Shown here: positions 16,926 through 24,909 of the stretch, piece after piece
Position numbering within the stretch: position 1 is the first letter of the stretch
Layout of the letters: each line of letters starts with the position of its first letter
Source of the DNA: Parvularcula sp. BBD 1991-13
Lineage (GTDB): Bacteria > Pseudomonadota > Alphaproteobacteria > Caulobacterales > Parvularculaceae
Assembly (NCBI GenBank): GCA_001657385.1
Contig: LYSZ01000009.1
Span: forward strand, 78,135-142,134
Reading direction: 5' to 3'
Length of the DNA stretch: 64,000 bases
Notes under the pieces: generated by a model
The model's input: only the letters and a program-made list of their open reading frames with translations
What the model was told of the DNA's origin: nothing
Databases searched by the model: none
Made by a program: the position numbers and the translations under genes

Positions 16926-19904
16926 CTAGTAGGTGAACTGAACGCCGAACTTGGCGGCCCAGCCATATTCCTCGAACTGCGAGTTCAGGCGGCCGAACTG
17001 ACCGGAGCGGATGGTCGCGACGAACGGCTCGTTGTTGATGTTCTTGAACTCGCTGAACAGCAGGAACTGATCCGTCAGGCGATATTTCGCCGAGATGTCG
17101 ACCTGAATGTGATCGTCGACGATGCGGTCGAGATCGGACCCGTCGACGTCGCTGGCGACGCTCAGTTCGTCAACGAACTCATCGCGATAGGTCGCGGCGA
17201 CGCGAATATCGAACGGCCCCTTGTCGTAACCGAGAATGCCGGTGACGACGTGGTCGGACTGTCCCGGTACGGAGATTTCCCGGCCGTCGCTCAGGGTCGC
17301 CTCGGAGTCGACGAAGGTGTAGTTCGCCGTGACGATGAAGCCGTCGAGCGGCGCCGGCAGGAAGTCCAGCGGCTGCTGGTAGTTGAATTCGACGCCGAAG
17401 ATCGATGCGTCAGGCACGTTGATGAATGTCAGGGCCTGGTCGAACTGAACGCCGTTGAACACCCCGTCTTCGATCGTCGTTGCAATAAAGTCGGAAATAT
17501 CCTTGTAGAACGCGCCCACGGAGATAACCGAGTCGTTATCGCGATACCATTCCAGGGAGGCGTCGATATTGTGCGCGCGCTGACGTTCAAGGTTCGGATT
17601 GCCGACTTCGCCCTGCACTTCGTCGTCTTCGCCCTGCTCGATCAGCGTGCGCGGGGCCGCGGCCTCGAGATTGGGGCGTACGATTGACTTGTAGTATCCG
17701 AGGCGGAAGACCACTTCGTCCGTGGCGTCCCAGCGCATATTGAAGCTTGGCAGCCAATCCGTATAGGACGTACTGGCCGAAACCGACTGCGAGAAGACCC
17801 GGGAGCCCTCGACCTCGGTCTCGTCGGCGCCGGCGTCGAATTCCGCATCGATGTCTTCGGCCACCAGTTCGCCGGCAAGGGCCGGGGCGGGTATCACGTC
17901 GTCGAGATTGCCGGTCACGTCGCCATCGGCGGTAAATTCGATGTCCTGTTGCAACACCGAAAAGCCGCTCGCGTCGTATTCGGTATGTTCGACGCGCACG
18001 CCGGCGATCACGCTGACGGCGCCGAAATCGCGCTGGCCCATGATGTATCCGGCGAAAACGTCTTCATCGGCGACATAGTTGGCGCCGGTGGATTCAACCG
18101 CCGTATCGATATCGTTCAGCTCGAAAAGGTCGCGGTTGGCGAAGAAGAAGTCGCGGATCGCCGGGCCGTCGGGCACGGTTCCGATCGGCGCCAGGTCATA
18201 ATCGACCGTATTGGCGAATTGCGACAGCAGCAGGTCGTCGCCGTCGAACCCGTCGAAGACCTGGAGATCGAGGTCGTAGGATTTCTCGCGCAGGCGCGCC
18301 TTGAAGCCGGTTTTGACGTAACCCGGGCCGCCGAAGAAATCGGCGATGTCGTACTGGACGTTGCCGGCGAAGGACAATTCCTCGTCCTCGCTGACGCCGT
18401 TGGTCAGCTCAAGACCGTCGAACGCGTAAGCGTCGTCATTGAAGTAAGCGGCTTCAGCAGCAGCGTCCGGAAACACCAGGGACGGCAGGATGCCGTCGCG
18501 GGGATCGACGCCAAACACCCCTTCGAACCCGCTGTCGAGATCGGCGTCGGAGCGGAACGCCGTATCGAGACGGTTCGGCTCTTCTTCTTCGGCGAAGGAA
18601 TAGGCCGCGGTGAAATCGACCGACCATTCGTCCTTCGTGAACTCGCCGCCGCCGGAGATCGAGTAGATGATCTGTTCTTCCAGGCGGTCCTTGATGTCGC
18701 GGTCGACCTCAAGCGGATCGTCGAGCGAGCCGTCGACGAAGGCGACGCCGTTCTCCGCCCGGTCGAATTCCGGATCGCCGAATTTGGTTTCAACCCGGGA
18801 GCGGAATTCCTGGTCGCTGAAGTCGGAATACAGCCCGCGCAGGAACAACAGTGTGTTCTCGTTGGCGCGGTAGTCGAGGTTGAGGGAGGCCGAGAGCCGC
18901 TCCCGGCGGATCTGGTAATCGCGGAATTCAAGCTCACCCGGATAGGCGACGGCGGGATCGTCTTCCGGCGCGAACAGCCACTCCGGCCCGTCCACTTCGA
19001 GGTTTTCAGAGCCGAAGTCCCGGCGCTGCCAGGCCACGGAGGCGGCGACGCCCAGCCGGTTGTCGAGAAACTTGTTGGCGAAAACGCCGGAATAACGCTG
19101 GCCCAGTTCCTCGACCTGGTTGGTGTAAATGCCGCCGGCCTTGATCCGGAACAGCATGTCGTCCTGGTCGAGGCCGGAAAGGGTTTCGATCTCGATATTG
19201 CCGCCGATGGAATCGCCGTCCACGTCAGGGGTCAGGGACTTGGTGATGACGATGCCGGACAGGATGTCGGAGTCGATGACGTCGAGCGGCACCTGGCGCG
19301 CGTCCGCTTCCGGCGACGGCACGCGAATGCCGTTGATGGTCGAGGTCACGAAGTTCGGGTTGGCGCCGCGGATGGATACGAAGCGGCCCTCGCCCTGGTC
19401 GTTCTGGATATTGACGCCCGGCGCGCGGCGCGCGGCCTCGGCGACGTTTTCATCGGGGAGCTGACCGATGGCGTCCGCGGACAGGACCGTGATCACGCGG
19501 TCGGATGCGCGCTGGCGGCTGAGCGAGGAGTTGAGCGCGCCGCGCTGGCCGACGACGAGAATGTTGTCGGTGATCTCAAGAAACGCGCCGATGGCGATAT
19601 CGGCGGTCGCGACGGCGTCGTCGCTCGCAACGGACACGGCGCTTTCCGTCGGCGCCGCGCCGATATAGCTGGTCACCAGCGTATACTCGCCGGCCGGCAC
19701 GCCGGCGAAACGAAAGCGGCCGTCGCGGTCCGCGGTCGTGTTCTGGCCGGTCTCGACGATGGTGATCGTCGCCCCTTCAAGACCGATGGCGCCCGAGCCC
19801 TCGGTGACGCGGCCCTGGATTACCGCGGCCTCGGCGGCGGATATGCAGGCGGTCGAAATGGCGAGCGCAGAAGCTGCGCCAAGCGCAGCCGTCATTTTGT
19901 TCAT
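16926..19904 (-). CDS. TonB-dependent receptor with carboxypeptidase-like N-terminal domain
   Basis: 992 residues. A signal peptide (MNKMTAALGAASALA...AAEA) is followed by an extracellular-type carboxypeptidase-regulatory-like beta-sandwich (residues 30-110), a plug with LPDENVAEAARRAPGV and RGANPNFV motifs, and a large barrel ending in an aromatic residue (FGVQFTY). The ATG at 19904 has gggg 8 bases upstream; the ATG at 19910 is too close to it. This architecture is common in Caulobacterales and Sphingomonadales. Its position next to a phytase suggests uptake of an inositol phosphate or phosphate ester, which is inference. A candidate Pho box lies at 19980-19997. Confidence 0.93.
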   Translation of the reverse strand: MNKMTAALGAASALAISTACISAAEAAVIQGRVTEGSGAIGLEGATITIVETGQNTTADRDGRFRFAGVPAGEYTLVTSYIGAAPTESAVSVASDDAVATADIAIGAFLEITDNILVVGQRGALNSSLSRQRASDRVITVLSADAIGQLPDENVAEAARRAPGVNIQNDQGEGRFVSIRGANPNFVTSTINGIRVPSPEADARQVPLDVIDSDILSGIVITKSLTPDVDGDSIGGNIEIETLSGLDQDDMLFRIKAGGIYTNQVEELGQRYSGVFANKFLDNRLGVAASVAWQRRDFGSENLEVDGPEWLFAPEDDPAVAYPGELEFRDYQIRRERLSASLNLDYRANENTLLFLRGLYSDFSDQEFRSRVETKFGDPEFDRAENGVAFVDGSLDDPLEVDRDIKDRLEEQIIYSISGGGEFTKDEWSVDFTAAYSFAEEEEPNRLDTAFRSDADLDSGFEGVFGVDPRDGILPSLVFPDAAAEAAYFNDDAYAFDGLELTNGVSEDEELSFAGNVQYDIADFFGGPGYVKTGFKARLREKSYDLDLQVFDGFDGDDLLLSQFANTVDYDLAPIGTVPDGPAIRDFFFANRDLFELNDIDTAVESTGANYVADEDVFAGYIMGQRDFGAVSVIAGVRVEHTEYDASGFSVLQQDIEFTADGDVTGNLDDVIPAPALAGELVAEDIDAEFDAGADETEVEGSRVFSQSVSASTSYTDWLPSFNMRWDATDEVVFRLGYYKSIVRPNLEAAAPRTLIEQGEDDEVQGEVGNPNLERQRAHNIDASLEWYRDNDSVISVGAFYKDISDFIATTIEDGVFNGVQFDQALTFINVPDASIFGVEFNYQQPLDFLPAPLDGFIVTANYTFVDSEATLSDGREISVPGQSDHVVTGILGYDKGPFDIRVAATYRDEFVDELSVASDVDGSDLDRIVDDHIQVDISAKYRLTDQFLLFSEFKNINNEPFVATIRSGQFGRLNSQFEEYGWAAKFGVQFTY

Positions 19905-19938
19905 GATCATGTCCCCAAGTTTCGCGCTTCGAACGAAC

Positions 19939-19966
19939 AAAGCGCTCACGATAGCGTGAGCGCTTT
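19939..19966 (-). terminator. strong hairpin between TPR gene and TonB receptor
   Basis: A perfect 12-base-pair stem (19939-19950 with 19955-19966) with a 4-base loop. On the minus strand it is followed by tttgttcg, a poor U-run. It may terminate the upstream TPR gene or form part of the receptor leader, which starts 35 bases further on. Confidence 0.55.
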
Positions 19967-19979
19967 ATGGTTAGCTTGT

Positions 19980-19997
19980 GCGACAATGATGTGACGA
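19980..19997 (-). promoter_or_regulatory. candidate Pho box upstream of TonB receptor
   Basis: On the minus strand the sequence tcgtcac-atca-ttgtcgc matches the PhoB direct-repeat format (two 7-mers, 11 bases apart, AT-rich spacer) at 10 of 14 positions of ctgtcat-like halves. It is 76 bases upstream of the receptor start. The match is imperfect and rests on context (the phytase neighbour). Confidence 0.3.
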
Positions 19998-20022
19998 ATG
20001 CGCTACGCTTGGATGACAAAGA

Positions 20023-21300
20023 CTACAAAGCGTTCATCGCGGCGACGATGCGATCGGATTCGCCGATTGGCGGCAGGGCGTTGAGCGCATCCTGAAAATA
20101 TCGCCGCGCAACGCTGCGCTCGCCCGCCTGGGCCGCGATGATCGCGCGGCCCACATGGGCCTCGTAGTGATCCGGCGTATATTCGAGCAGACGCGACAGG
20201 ATCGCTTCGGCCTCCTCCGCGTCGCCGGCGGCGAGCGCGCACAGACCGATATCGCCCATGGCGTCGAGCGCCCAGGGGTCCGCGTTGAGGATCGCCCGCG
20301 CCTGCGCGCAATATTCAGGGCTCAGATCTTTGCCGAGGATCGCGCTGATCTGAAGCGAGGGATCGCTTCCCGGCCCGACCCCGGTCTCGGGCTTCAGGCG
20401 CACGGCGCCCCCGTCGAAAGCCCTCGGCGCATAGGCGGGCGCGGCGGCGGTCGCCGGCTGCAACTTCGCCAGCACCGCGCCTTGGGCCGGCGCGGGGGCA
20501 TTCCCGGAAAGCGAATCCCCGGAGAAGGCATGAGGGGCGAGACGCTCCGGCGAGGCGGCGCCGGCGAAGCGGAACCGCTGCGCCGATCCGCCGTCGCGCA
20601 GACCGGGCGCTGGAGCGACAAATGCTGGAGCGACGGGCGCGGCGGCCCCGGCCGGCTCGCGCAGCACCGGCGTCTGCGGGGCGGGCTCTTTCGAAACGGG
20701 ATCGCGCCCGTGCGGCGCTGCGCCCTCGCGGATCGACGGCGCCGCGTTCAGCGCCGCCTTGACCGACGCTTGGCGCGGCGCATCGCGCATCGCCGGCGCC
20801 GGATCGGGGTCCCGCGCCGGCGCCCCCCGGGACGCGCGGTCCGCCGAAGACACGGCGACGTCAGGCGTGGTGACGGGCGCCGGCGGCAGGGGTTTGAAAA
20901 ACAGGTCGATGCAGGCGCCGCGGTGACCGCCGACAACGCACGCGCCGGCCTCCGCATGGTCGATCTCGCGCGCCAGGCTGACCTGCACGAGGCTGCCGCC
21001 GCCGGCGGCGATGGCGGTCAGACCGGCAACGTTGACGCTGTGATCGCCGAGATCAAGCGACAGATCCGCGTTCGCGCCGCGCAGCAGGAAATCCTTGTCG
21101 CTGTGCTTGACCAGGCTGCACTCGGCCTCGCAGACAAGCGCAATGCGGGTCCGGTCGCCGCGTTCTCCGATCTGGACGTCGTCAAGGCCGGGGGCGGCGG
21201 CGAAGGCGCCGGAGGCCAGGCCAGCGACGCCGACCGCCGCGCCGGCTGAAAGGCCGGCGCGCATGCTCGATAGATCGAAAAGACGGTTGCGGACGCTCAT
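20023..21300 (-). CDS. secreted TPR protein of unknown function
   Basis: 425 residues: a signal-like N-terminus (hydrophobic residues 13-35), a beta-rich domain (about 40-130) ending in a cysteine-containing CVVGGHRGACIDLFFKPLPP segment, a long Ala/Pro-rich linker (about 135-310) and a C-terminal TPR region (PWALDAMGDIGLCALAAGDAEEAEAIL...HYEAHVGRAIIAAQAG). The beta domain resembles the AMIN domain of envelope proteins, but this is only a resemblance. No partner is evident. Three 14-base repeats lie 140 bases upstream. Confidence 0.75.
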   Translation of the reverse strand: MSVRNRLFDLSSMRAGLSAGAAVGVAGLASGAFAAAPGLDDVQIGERGDRTRIALVCEAECSLVKHSDKDFLLRGANADLSLDLGDHSVNVAGLTAIAAGGGSLVQVSLAREIDHAEAGACVVGGHRGACIDLFFKPLPPAPVTTPDVAVSSADRASRGAPARDPDPAPAMRDAPRQASVKAALNAAPSIREGAAPHGRDPVSKEPAPQTPVLREPAGAAAPVAPAFVAPAPGLRDGGSAQRFRFAGAASPERLAPHAFSGDSLSGNAPAPAQGAVLAKLQPATAAAPAYAPRAFDGGAVRLKPETGVGPGSDPSLQISAILGKDLSPEYCAQARAILNADPWALDAMGDIGLCALAAGDAEEAEAILSRLLEYTPDHYEAHVGRAIIAAQAGERSVARRYFQDALNALPPIGESDRIVAAMNAL

Positions 21301-21440
21301 GACGGCCTATGCGCTGAGGCTTTCCGGGCGCTGACCCGGCAGTTAATACACGTTTTTCCGCAGAGTCGGGTCCGCCGGTCAATTGCGGACCCGATGCGGC
21401 GGGATCGGGCCCCGCGCCGCTGGGACATTCCCTGGTGGCC

Positions 21441-21482
21441 CCCTGAAGGACGCCTCCTGAAGAACGCCCCCTGGAGATCGCC
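21441..21482. repeat. 14-base tandem repeat, three copies
   Basis: Units at 21441-21454, 21455-21468 and 21469-21482 share cctg-a-g-a-cgcc. They lie in the gap between the TPR gene and the Arg/Asp-rich gene. Copies differ at 2-4 positions, so the duplication is not recent. Confidence 0.75.
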
Positions 21483-21573
21483 CCGGAAAGATCCCTTTCG
21501 AACGCCAGAGGGAGGGATGCGCAGGACCGGCCCTCCGCTCCCCAAGCCTGGCGCCATGACCTAATGCCATGAC

Positions 21574-22458
21574 CTAATAACGGCGATAAACGCGCCGGCT
21601 GCCGGGTTTGAGATAACCGACGCCCCAATAGTCATAGCACAACAGGGCCACTTCCTCGTACCGCCAGCCGCGCCGGAAAAAGGTCTGGGAGACGACGTCG
21701 CAATCGCCGAGATAGGAGCGCCTGTAGAGGTCTCGTCCGAAGCCGACGAAAAGCCAGCCGCCCGGATCGAATCCTGCGTGGTAGACGAAACGCTTTCGCC
21801 TCGTCGAATAGTATCCGTGGGGCCGCCTGGGGCCAAACCCCTTATAGCGGACGCGGTCGCGGCGATAATAGCGCCTGTCCCTGCGCCAGTCGTCGTGATA
21901 GCCCTGCCGGTAGCCTTGCCTGTAGCCCTGACGGTATCGGCTGTGGCCGTCGCGGTAACGGCGACGATCGACCCGGCGCTGGTCGCGCCGCCCATGGCGG
22001 TAAGCGTCGCGATAAATTTCGCGCTTGCGCTCCGCCCGCCGGTGATGGCGGTCGTGGCGCCGGTCGCGACGCCTTTCGGCGCGATCGTCGCGGCGATCGC
22101 GACGGTAGTCTTTGCGGTCGTCCCGCCGGTCGCGGCGGTCCGCGCGACGCTCGCCCCGGCGATCGCGGCGGTCGTCGCTGCGGTCGGCGCTGCGGTCGGC
22201 GCGCCGCGACGAGCGCTCCCCGCGCCGTTCCGGTTCGGCGTCGGCCATGGCGAGTTGAAACGGCGCGGCGGACGCCGGCGACGCGAGTGATGACGATGCA
22301 AGCGAAGACGATGCAAGTGATGATGGGCGCGACGGCGGCGCGGCGCCGTCTTGCGCGAACGCCAGCGGCGCCGTGACGATAAGGACGACAATGACCGCCG
22401 CCAGCAGCAGCGCCAGTCGCGGGCGATGACTCGCCAGATTGATTAGTTTTAAGGGCAT
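21574..22458 (-). CDS. secreted arginine/aspartate-rich protein
   Basis: 294 residues from the ATG at 22458, which has ggagaa upstream (a start at 22470 is also in frame). A long hydrophobic signal segment (about residues 15-36, ending AFAQDG) precedes a SLASSSLASSSLAS repeat encoded by 15-base duplications. Next comes a highly charged stretch of about 110 residues dominated by RRD, DRR and ERR units, then YRQGYRQGYRQGY. The C-terminal 90 residues are a more ordered Tyr/Gly/Trp-rich domain with two cysteines (GDCDVVS..LLCYDYWGVG). No known family fits the whole; RD-rich exported proteins with such tails are common hypothetical proteins in Alphaproteobacteria. Confidence 0.75.
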   Translation of the reverse strand: MPLKLINLASHRPRLALLLAAVIVVLIVTAPLAFAQDGAAPPSRPSSLASSSLASSSLASPASAAPFQLAMADAEPERRGERSSRRADRSADRSDDRRDRRGERRADRRDRRDDRKDYRRDRRDDRAERRRDRRHDRHHRRAERKREIYRDAYRHGRRDQRRVDRRRYRDGHSRYRQGYRQGYRQGYHDDWRRDRRYYRRDRVRYKGFGPRRPHGYYSTRRKRFVYHAGFDPGGWLFVGFGRDLYRRSYLGDCDVVSQTFFRRGWRYEEVALLCYDYWGVGYLKPGSRRVYRRY

Positions 22459-22685
22459 TCGCTTCTCCACTGTCCCTCAGCGAAGCCCCCGGACCCATGC
22501 GCAGTGTGCGCGCCCGTCCGCGCGGCGTCAATCCGCCGCTACAGGATCGTCATCCGCGCAACGCTCTTGAAATAAGGCGAAAACACGGCGAGAATCGTCT
22601 GTAAAAGGTTCATGCCGATGCGTATGCTGATAATTGCTGGGGCGATTGCGGCGGCAATGCGGCGAAGCGGGACATCCTGACGCCC

Positions 22686-23843
22686 ATGACGACGATGACA
22701 AAAAACGATTTTTCCTTCCTGGAATTCTTCGCCGGCGGAGGCATGGCCCGGCTCGGGCTTGGCGCGAACTGGCGCTGCCTCCTCGCCAACGATATCGATT
22801 CGCAGAAATGCGCGGCCTATCGGGACAATTTCGGCGGCGGCCACCTTATCGAAGGCGACATCGCCGCCATCCCTCCCGAGCGTCTGCCCCGCGCGCGCGC
22901 CGATCTCGCATGGGGGTCGTTTCCCTGTCAGGACCTGTCGCTGGCGGGCGGGCGCGCCGGCATGACCGGCGCGCGCAGCGGCGCGTTTTACGCCCTGTGG
23001 AGGCATATCGAAACGCTGGCCCGCCGCGGCGCGCATCCGCGCGCGATCGCGCTGGAGAACGTCGCCGGGCTCCTGACATCCAATCAGGGCGCGGATTTTC
23101 AGACGATCGTCACGCTGATGACCGGCGCCGGCTATCGCGTCACCGCCTGCGTCCTCGACGCCAGCCGGTTCACCCCGCAGTCGCGACCGCGCCTTTTCAT
23201 CCTCGGCTTCGCGCCCGGCGCCGACGCGCCCGCTTCTCCCGCGCCGGTCGGCGACATCGCGCCGCCGGCGCTGCGCGCCGCCGCGCGCGCCCTGCCGCCG
23301 GAGGTCCGGGCGCAATGGTTCTGGCTCGGCGCGGCGCCGCGCGCGAAACGCAACATCCGCCTCGGCGACATTATCGACTGGTCGGCGCCCCGCTGGGACG
23401 CGCCGGCGCACACGCGCGCGCTGATCGACATGATGGCGCCGCGGCAGCGCGCGCGGCTCGACGCGCTCGTGCGGTCCGGCGCGCGGCGCGCCGGCGCCGC
23501 TTTTCGGCGCACACGGAACGAAAACGGAACGAGCGTGCAGCGACTGGAAGCGCGCTTTGACGGCCTTGCCGGATGCCTGCGCACCCCTGCGGGGGGCTCC
23601 TCGCGACAGATCGTCATCGCGGTCGACAGGGGCGCGGTTCGCACCCGCCTCATCTCCCCGCGCGAGGCGGCGCAGCTGATGGGGCTGCCGGATGACTATG
23701 TGCTGCCGGCGGGCGCGAACGCGGCGCTCAAGCTGTGCGGCGACGGGGTGTGCGTGCCGGCCGTGCGCTGGCTGGCCGAACACGTGCTGGAGCCGGCGCT
23801 CGCCGCGCGCCGCGACCGAAGCTCCATAGGGCAGGCGGCGTAA
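22686..23843 (+). CDS. DNA (cytosine-5) methyltransferase
   Basis: Methylates cytosine C5 in a sequence-specific site; 385 residues. Motif I is FFAGGGMARLGL, motif IV has the catalytic Cys81 in GSFPCQDLSLAG, motif VI has Glu124 in ALENVAGLL, motif VIII is QSRPRLFILGF, and motifs IX-X are LISPREAAQLMGLP and AVRWLAEHVL. The variable region between VIII and IX sets the target, which cannot be read. It is followed three bases later by a Vsr gene, and no restriction endonuclease is seen nearby. A start at 22695 is also possible. Confidence 0.95.
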   Translation: MTTMTKNDFSFLEFFAGGGMARLGLGANWRCLLANDIDSQKCAAYRDNFGGGHLIEGDIAAIPPERLPRARADLAWGSFPCQDLSLAGGRAGMTGARSGAFYALWRHIETLARRGAHPRAIALENVAGLLTSNQGADFQTIVTLMTGAGYRVTACVLDASRFTPQSRPRLFILGFAPGADAPASPAPVGDIAPPALRAAARALPPEVRAQWFWLGAAPRAKRNIRLGDIIDWSAPRWDAPAHTRALIDMMAPRQRARLDALVRSGARRAGAAFRRTRNENGTSVQRLEARFDGLAGCLRTPAGGSSRQIVIAVDRGAVRTRLISPREAAQLMGLPDDYVLPAGANAALKLCGDGVCVPAVRWLAEHVLEPALAARRDRSSIGQAA

Positions 23844-23846
23844 AGA

Positions 23847-24293
23847 ATGGGCGCCGGTGCAAAGGGGGGTGGCGCAAAGGGGGATGGCGGCGACGTTTTC
23901 ACCCCGGCGCAACGCTCGGCCGTGATGCGGGCGGTGAAATCATCCGATACGAAGCCGGAAATCGCCTTGCGCAAGGCGCTCTTCGCCCTCGGCTACCGCT
24001 ACCGGCTCAACGTCAGGACCCTTCCCGGCAAGCCGGATCTGGTCTTTCCAAGGCACGGCGCCGTTATCTTCGTGCACGGATGCTTCTGGCACGGACATGA
24101 CTGCAAGCGCGGGCGGCGGGTTCCCAAAACCAACCGCGCGTACTGGGTGGACAAGATCGCCCGCAACAAGGCCCGCGACGAAAAAGCAAGGAACGCCCTC
24201 ACAGCGCTCGGCTGGCGCGTGCTGACGGTGTGGGAGTGCGAGCTGAAAACCCTCGACCCGGCGAGCCTGAAGATCCGGCGGGAGGAAGACTGA
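23847..24293 (+). CDS. vsr: very-short-patch mismatch repair endonuclease
   Basis: Nicks beside T:G mismatches that arise when the partner methylase's 5-methylcytosine deaminates. 148 residues. Family signatures are RSAVMRAVKSSDTKPEIALRK, GKPDLVF with catalytic Asp64, and FVHGCFWHGHDC (metal and zinc ligands), then the TKPEYWxxK-like NRAYWVDKI. The first 16 residues (GAGAKGGGAKGDGGD) are a duplicated Gly/Lys stretch not typical of the family. The real start could be the later MRAVKSSD region, but no better ribosome site is seen. It is coupled to the methyltransferase. Confidence 0.95.
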   Translation: MGAGAKGGGAKGDGGDVFTPAQRSAVMRAVKSSDTKPEIALRKALFALGYRYRLNVRTLPGKPDLVFPRHGAVIFVHGCFWHGHDCKRGRRVPKTNRAYWVDKIARNKARDEKARNALTALGWRVLTVWECELKTLDPASLKIRREED

Positions 24294-24327
24294 CCGGCGG
24301 CAAAGCCGTAAGGCGGCGGAAAAAAAC

Positions 24328-24519
24328 TTACTCGCGATACGCCGCGTGAACGGAAAATCCGGACTGGTCATACCCAAACACCGCGGCGGCGTCGGGCGTA
24401 TCCTCCAGAAGGCCGAAAACCTTCTCACGCGCGCGAATGTTGTCGCAACGCTGGGCGAGGTGCTGCAACGGCTTTCCCGTTTCATCGACGATTTCGAAAA
24501 TATAGGTCGACCTGCGCAT
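24328..24519 (-). CDS. 63-residue hypothetical protein
   Basis: A small gene with a good aaggagag ribosome site 4-5 bases before the ATG at 24519. The product begins MRRSTYIFEIVDETGKPLQ and ends FSVHAAYRE; it looks like a compact alpha/beta protein without signal or membrane segment. I do not recognise the family. It converges on the vsr gene with 34 bases between the stops. Confidence 0.75.
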   Translation of the reverse strand: MRRSTYIFEIVDETGKPLQHLAQRCDNIRAREKVFGLLEDTPDAAAVFGYDQSGFSVHAAYRE

Positions 24520-24622
24520 AGATGCTCTCCTTGCGCCGCTTCGGCGGGCGCATGATGAATGAACGGCGATGAGCAACAGCGCGGCGAACGGGTTCGGCCC
24601 GTTTCTGTTTTACGAGCGACGG

Positions 24623-24670
24623 CCCCGGATCTTTGCGGCCCGGGATCTTTGCGGCCCGATCTCTTTGCGG
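24623..24670. repeat. 16-base tandem repeat, three copies
   Basis: Units of the form cccgggatctttgcgg occupy 24623-24638, 24639-24654 and 24655-24670 with one to three differences. It lies about 100 bases upstream of the 63-residue gene. Confidence 0.88.
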
Positions 24671-24719
24671 TCATGGCCGCACGGACATTCCGCACGCCGA
24701 TAAGGGCGGCGCCGTCGCG

Positions 24720-24775
24720 GGGTCGTGCACGATGGATCGTGGACGATGGATGGTGGACGACGGGTCGTGAACGAT
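24720..24775. repeat. 14-base tandem repeat, four copies
   Basis: Units of the form ggatcgtggacgat at 24720-24733, 24734-24747, 24748-24761 and 24762-24775. Each copy carries cgt...acga, so the array contains overlapping partial palindromes. Confidence 0.88.
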
Positions 24776-24909
24776 CACATGCGCCGCAAAGCGTTAAAAA
24801 ATCGAAAACCGGCGAAACGGCGGCGATGAACTTTTGGAAAGTCCGCCCCCGCCGGGCGCGGCTTTCCCGGCGCCGCTCTGCGGGGCGGCGCCGGATGCGC
24901 AAATGCGTC

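Larger units (their letters stand above)
24520..24909. other. 390-base intergenic region with two repeat arrays
   Basis: No convincing gene or RNA is seen. It holds a 3 x 16 array (24623-24670), a 4 x 14 array (24720-24775), and an inverted repeat of 10 base pairs (24867-24876 with 24885-24894) just beyond the DUF885 stop. The inverted repeat lacks a U-run, so its role as terminator is doubtful. Confidence 0.7.

Noticed and set aside
22539..23912. Minus-strand open frame over the methyltransferase
   Set aside because: Shadow of the methyltransferase gene, whose catalytic motifs are complete on the plus strand.
5195..24775. CRISPR array at one of the tandem-repeat sites
   Set aside because: Repeats are contiguous and only 10-16 bases long with no unique spacers and no cas genes nearby.
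24867..24894. Inverted repeat as rho-independent terminator of the DUF885 gene
   Set aside because: A 10-base-pair stem is present but no T-run follows on the minus strand, so termination by this element cannot be supported.
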